From Burkholderiales bacterium (lineage in GTDB: Bacteria; Pseudomonadota; Gammaproteobacteria; Burkholderiales; Burkholderiaceae), in the NCBI GenBank assembly GCA_947372535.1, contig CANBUA010000070.1, positions 1 through 18,131 on the forward strand: 18,131 nucleotides of DNA, read 5' to 3'. Within the stretch, counting starts at the first letter, position 1. Every line of letters starts with the position of its first letter. Below the pieces are notes generated by a model, which was not told where the DNA came from, made no database searches, and saw only the letters and a program-made list of their open reading frames with translations. Positions 14,895 to 18,131 of the stretch are shown here, piece by piece. The translations under genes were made by a program, and so were the position numbers.

Positions 14895-15886
14895 GAGCCC
14901 GCCCTCACCTTGACGACCACGCGGCCGCGCACCTGCCCAGCCAACAGGCGCTCGGCGGTGGGGATGACCTCGTCCAGGCCGATCTCCTGGGTGATCAGGC
15001 CCAGCTTGCTCAGGTCCAGGTCGGTGGCCAGGCGCTGCCAGGCCAGCAAACGCTCAGGGCGCGGGCACATGACGCTGTCGATGCCTGCCAGCGTGACACC
15101 ACGCAGGATGAAGGGCGCCACCGAGGCCGGCAGGTCCATGCCACCGGCCAGGCCGCAAGCCGTGACCACGCCTCGGTATTTCATGGCGGCGCAGACATTG
15201 GCCAGGGTGTGGCTGCCCACGGTGTCCACCGCGCCGGCCCAGCGCTCCTTGGCCAAGGGCTTGCCTGGGCTGGCGAACGCCGCACGCTCCAGCACCTCGG
15301 CCGCGCCCAACTGCTTCAGATAGTCGGCTTCCTGAGGGCGGCCGGTGACGGCGGCCACCCGGTAGCCCAGGCGCGCCAGCAAGGCCACGGCCACGCTGCC
15401 CACCCCGCCTGCTGCGCCCGTGACAAGCACCTCGCCATCGTCGGGCTTGACGCCATGACGCGTCAAGGCCAGCACGCACAGCATGGCGGTGTAACCCGCC
15501 GTGCCAATGGCCATGGCCTGAGCCGGCGTGAAGGCCTCGGGCAGGGGCACCAGCCAATCGCCGTCAACCCGCGCCAGTTCAGCCAGGCCGCCCCAATGGC
15601 GCTCGCCAACGCCCCAGCCATTGAGCACGACGCGATCGCCCGCCTTGTACAGCGCATGTTCGCTGTGCTCGACCGTGCCCGCCAGATCAATGCCCGGCAC
15701 CATGGGGAATTGCCGCACCACTGGCGAGCGACCCGTGATGGCCAGGCCATCCTTGTAGTTCAGGGTGGAGCAGTCCACCCGCACAGTGACATTGCCTGGC
15801 GGCAGACCGCCCTCGTCGATGGCCTGGCGTGACACGCGTTGCGCGCCCTGCTCATCCTTGTCAATCAAGATGCCTTGAAACGTCAT
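14891..15886 (-). CDS. acuI: acrylyl-CoA reductase AcuI / YhdH-type quinone oxidoreductase
   Basis: Encodes 331 residues beginning [10 protein letters not shown]; this start is preferred over an upstream ATG at 15943 because GAAAGG stands 5 bases before it and because family members begin here. It is a zinc-free medium-chain reductase. Visible are [13 protein letters not shown] (40-52), [10 protein letters not shown] (63-72), the NADPH-binding glycine-rich loop [13 protein letters not shown] (155-167) with TGR (181-183) at the end of the next strand, and GIDSVMCP typical of YhdH/AcuI. AcuI reduces acryloyl-CoA to propanoyl-CoA with NADPH, in DMSP, acrylate and 3-hydroxypropionate metabolism; detoxification is also documented. 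It is the first gene of an operon with the hydroxyacid dehydrogenase and glycerate kinase. No propionate genes are in view. Confidence 0.88.
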   Translation of the reverse strand: MTFQGILIDKDEQGAQRVSRQAIDEGGLPPGNVTVRVDCSTLNYKDGLAITGRSPVVRQFPMVPGIDLAGTVEHSEHALYKAGDRVVLNGWGVGERHWGGLAELARVDGDWLVPLPEAFTPAQAMAIGTAGYTAMLCVLALTRHGVKPDDGEVLVTGAAGGVGSVAVALLARLGYRVAAVTGRPQEADYLKQLGAAEVLERAAFASPGKPLAKERWAGAVDTVGSHTLANVCAAMKYRGVVTACGLAGGMDLPASVAPFILRGVTLAGIDSVMCPRPERLLAWQRLATDLDLSKLGLITQEIGLDEVIPTAERLLAGQVRGRVVVKVRAGS

Positions 15887-16031
15887 CGCTGCCTTTCGTT
15901 GACCGGGCATCAGGGTGCCGGCCGTGACTTTGGCCCAAAGCATACCCGCCGCGCAGAGCCCTCGGCCCAGCCGGGTGACACGAGCCTGTGGTCTACTGAC
16001 ACCAGCACCCCTGCATCGGATTCATCCCCCC
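15887..16031. other. divergent intergenic region of acuI and sensor kinase
   Basis: 145 bases between two divergent genes, so promoters for both should be here. No clear -35/-10 pair is seen on either strand; a TATGCT hexamer near 15939-15944 (minus) could be the acuI -10 but has no good -35 partner. No strong inverted repeat is recognised. Confidence 0.4.
15892..15897 (-). promoter_or_regulatory. Shine-Dalgarno deciding the acuI start
   Basis: GAAAGG on the minus strand, 5 bases before the ATG at 15886. It supports the 331-residue product over the 350-residue frame. Confidence 0.6.
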
Positions 16032-18131
16032 ATGGCAGCCTTTGGCTTGCGGCCTCGACAATTTTCGCCTTCCGGCCAGCCCCTGACCTGGCGCATACGC
16101 ACCAGCTTGGCCCTGCTGGTGCTCGCCTGCCTGCTGCCCGGCGCGCTGATGTCCACCTACTTCATCGTGTCGGACTACCGGCAGAGCAAGGCCAAGGCCT
16201 TGCGCAATGTGCTGGCCACCGCCCGCGCTGCCGTCGCCAGCCTGGACCGCGACCTGGCCAGCATCGAATCAGGCCTGCGCGTGCTGGCCAGCGCCAACCC
16301 CTTGATGAGCGACGACCTGCCTGACTTCTACCTCCAGGCCCACCACTCGCTGCCTTATCAGAACATCACCAACTACGTGCTCATCGACCGCCAGGGACAC
16401 CAGCGGCTCAACACCCTGCTGGCCTGGGGCAGCCCGATGCCGCAGGTCGGCAACCCCCCACAACTCCAGCAGGTGTTCACGACCGGCCAGGCCGTGCTGA
16501 CCGACCTGTTCATCGGGCCGGTCACGCGCAAGCCCATCCTGGCGCTGGGTGTGCCGGTCGAGCGCGGCGGCGAGATCATCTACAGCCTCAACGCCGGCCT
16601 GGAGCCTGAGCGCATCGGCAACGTGCTCAAGGCCCAGGTCCTGCCCAAGGAGTGGATCAGCGCCGTCATCGATGGCCAGGGCAAGATCGTGGCGCGCACC
16701 AAGGACCCGGCGCGCTATCTGGGACGCTCGGTCGTGCCAGACTTGATCCGCAAGCTGCACGAGAAACCAGAAGGCTTCCTGGAAACGACCTCGCTGGAAG
16801 GCATCCCCGTTGTGACCGCCTACAGCCGCTCTGCCATCTTCAACTGGACCGTCGCCGTCGGCATCCCACGTGAGGAGCTGACGCGCGACCTCAAGGAATC
16901 ACTGGGCGTTCTCTTGCTGACCCAGGCCCTGATCTTTGCCGGTGCGCTGTGGCTGGCCTGGCGCGTGGCGCTGTCGCGCGTGGTGATCCCGGCCGACCGC
17001 CTGCTCGAGCGCATGAACCGCATCTCCCAAGGCCAGGACACGGGCTCGGCCAAGGACCCGCGCGCCAGCTTCGAATTCGTCGCGCTGGATGAGGGGTTCA
17101 CCGAGATGAGCGATCGGCTCAAGGCCCGTGATCACGAGCGCGAGGTCATGATCAAGCGCCTGGTGGACACGCTGGAGAGCATCAACGATGGCTTCTACCT
17201 GCTGGATTCGCAATGGCGCTTTGCCTACGTGAACCGCCGCGCCGAAGCCCTGCTGGGCCTGCCGCGCGAAGCCTTGCTGGGCCAGGACCACTGGACCGCC
17301 CTGCCCATGGCCGACGCCCACCTGCTGCGCAGCGCCTACGAACGCGCCGTCGCCAAGCAAGAGCCCACCAGCCTGGAGGTCAAGCTGCCCAGCCTGGGCC
17401 TGTGGCTGGACATCCATGCCTACCCATCCGACCACGGTTTGGCCGTGTACTTCCAGGACGTCAGCGAGCTGCGCGCCGCCCAGCATGCGCGCGAGGCCCA
17501 GCGCATGGCCGAGGCCTCCAACCGCGCCAAGACCGAGTTCCTCTCGCGCATGAGCCACGAGTTGCGCACCCCGCTCAACGCGGTGCTGGGCTTCACGCAG
17601 GTGCTGCAGATGGACAAGCGCTCGCCCATGACCGATCACCAGCAGGTCATGCTCACGCACATCGAGTCATCGGGCAAGCATTTGCTGGAGATGATCACCG
17701 ATGTGCTCGACGTCTCGCGCATCGAGGCGGGCACCATGGAGGTGGTGACCGAAGACGTGGACATCGCCGAGCTGGTGCACGACTGCCAGCTGATGGTGGC
17801 GGCCTCGGCCGAAGCCGCCGGCGTGCGCCTGGAGACCGGCATGAACCTGGGCCTGCACACGGTCTTGGCCGACACCACCCGGCTGCGGCAGGTGCTGCTC
17901 AACCTGCTGAGCAATGCCATCAAGTACAACCGGCCCGGCGGCTCGGTGACACTGGCGGTGGAGCAGGCCGGCGATCAAGTGCAGTTCACGGTGCGGGACA
18001 CCGGCATCGGGCTGACCGCCGACCAATTGCAGCACCTGTTTGAGCCGTTCAACCGCCTGGGGCGCGAACAAAGCAGCACGCCCGGCACCGGCATCGGCCT
18101 GGTGATCTGCAAGCGCCTGGTGGAGATGATG
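16032..18131 (+). CDS. membrane sensor histidine kinase (extracellular sensor-PAS-HisKA-HATPase), 3' end outside window
   Basis: Open for 700 codons from ATG at 16032 to the right edge without a stop. TM1 is ~24-46 and TM2 ~291-311; the ~245-residue extracytoplasmic region between them has the double-Cache pattern (LIDRQGHQRLNTL near 117-129, ILALGVPVERGGEIIYSLNAGL near 169-190, VIDGQGKIVARTKDP near 212-226). A HAMP-like linker, then a PAS domain (~378-480: SINDGFYLLDSQWRFAYVN), a short coiled coil, HisKA with FLSRMSHELRTPLN (His509), and HATPase with LLNLLSNAIKYN (Asn628), RDTGIG (655-660) and GTGIGLVICKRL (685-696). The protein is probably near its end unless a receiver domain follows. It presumably senses a small extracellular ligand. 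It is divergent from acuI; no cognate regulator is visible. The Shine-Dalgarno is poor. Confidence 0.9.
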   Translation, partial: MAAFGLRPRQFSPSGQPLTWRIRTSLALLVLACLLPGALMSTYFIVSDYRQSKAKALRNVLATARAAVASLDRDLASIESGLRVLASANPLMSDDLPDFYLQAHHSLPYQNITNYVLIDRQGHQRLNTLLAWGSPMPQVGNPPQLQQVFTTGQAVLTDLFIGPVTRKPILALGVPVERGGEIIYSLNAGLEPERIGNVLKAQVLPKEWISAVIDGQGKIVARTKDPARYLGRSVVPDLIRKLHEKPEGFLETTSLEGIPVVTAYSRSAIFNWTVAVGIPREELTRDLKESLGVLLLTQALIFAGALWLAWRVALSRVVIPADRLLERMNRISQGQDTGSAKDPRASFEFVALDEGFTEMSDRLKARDHEREVMIKRLVDTLESINDGFYLLDSQWRFAYVNRRAEALLGLPREALLGQDHWTALPMADAHLLRSAYERAVAKQEPTSLEVKLPSLGLWLDIHAYPSDHGLAVYFQDVSELRAAQHAREAQRMAEASNRAKTEFLSRMSHELRTPLNAVLGFTQVLQMDKRSPMTDHQQVMLTHIESSGKHLLEMITDVLDVSRIEAGTMEVVTEDVDIAELVHDCQLMVAASAEAAGVRLETGMNLGLHTVLADTTRLRQVLLNLLSNAIKYNRPGGSVTLAVEQAGDQVQFTVRDTGIGLTADQLQHLFEPFNRLGREQSSTPGTGIGLVICKRLVEMM

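Noticed and set aside
13929..15323. 464-codon plus-strand open frame
   Set aside because: Antisense across the hydroxyacid dehydrogenase and acuI genes, both with intact catalytic motifs.
16269..17660. minus-strand frames of 163 and 253 codons
   Set aside because: They lie antisense to the right-hand sensor kinase, which reads through 700 codons with complete kinase motifs.

Overview
The window reads as a chromosomal segment of a GC-rich betaproteobacterium, most likely order Burkholderiales. The basis is strong G/C at third codon positions from about 4.8 kb onward, a LexA-boxed imuA-imuB-dnaE2 mutasome locus, an HD/DUF1289 protein and an acuI/hydroxypyruvate reductase/glycerate kinase operon. 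The species assignment is inference. No tRNA, rRNA, CRISPR array or intact insertion sequence is visible.

Left part (1-4815) is accessory-looking: visibly less GC-rich, with poorly conserved genes and two gene-poor gaps. It holds the C-terminal part of a large protein ending in a DUF3883-like (ELK-motif) domain (2-1489), then about 650 bases without a convincing gene. Next come four small genes on the minus strand: an unknown soluble protein, a three-helix membrane protein, a lipoprotein and a coiled-coil protein. They diverge from a 90-residue XRE repressor. The divergent gap carries tandem CATATATGC palindromes overlapping a plausible promoter, so the repressor probably controls itself and perhaps the operon. 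A second gene-poor stretch (4252-4815) with repeated CAGTTTCA motifs follows.

At about 4815 the sequence switches abruptly to ordinary backbone. The first backbone gene is a broken dnaE2: it stops at residue 362, just before the polymerase catalytic aspartates, so only the PHP-side third remains. Upstream of it imuB and imuA look intact and are preceded by a textbook SOS box, CTGT-N8-ACAG, overlapping a good sigma-70 promoter. The strain should therefore induce ImuA/ImuB on DNA damage without a functional DnaE2 from this locus.

From 8104 to 12540 is a tightly coupled three-gene signalling module on the minus strand: a periplasmic substrate-binding-like protein with a twin-arginine-like leader, a membrane hybrid histidine kinase starting 1 base after it, and an HD phosphohydrolase fused to a DUF1289 zinc-finger-like tail overlapping the kinase by ATGA. 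From 12613 to 15886 is an operon of acuI, a hydroxypyruvate reductase/D-2-hydroxyacid dehydrogenase and a glycerate 2-kinase, joined by 4-base stop/start overlaps or near-abutting start codons; it would feed C3 units into glycolysis. Divergent from acuI, a second membrane sensor kinase (16032 to the right edge) runs off the window after 700 codons.
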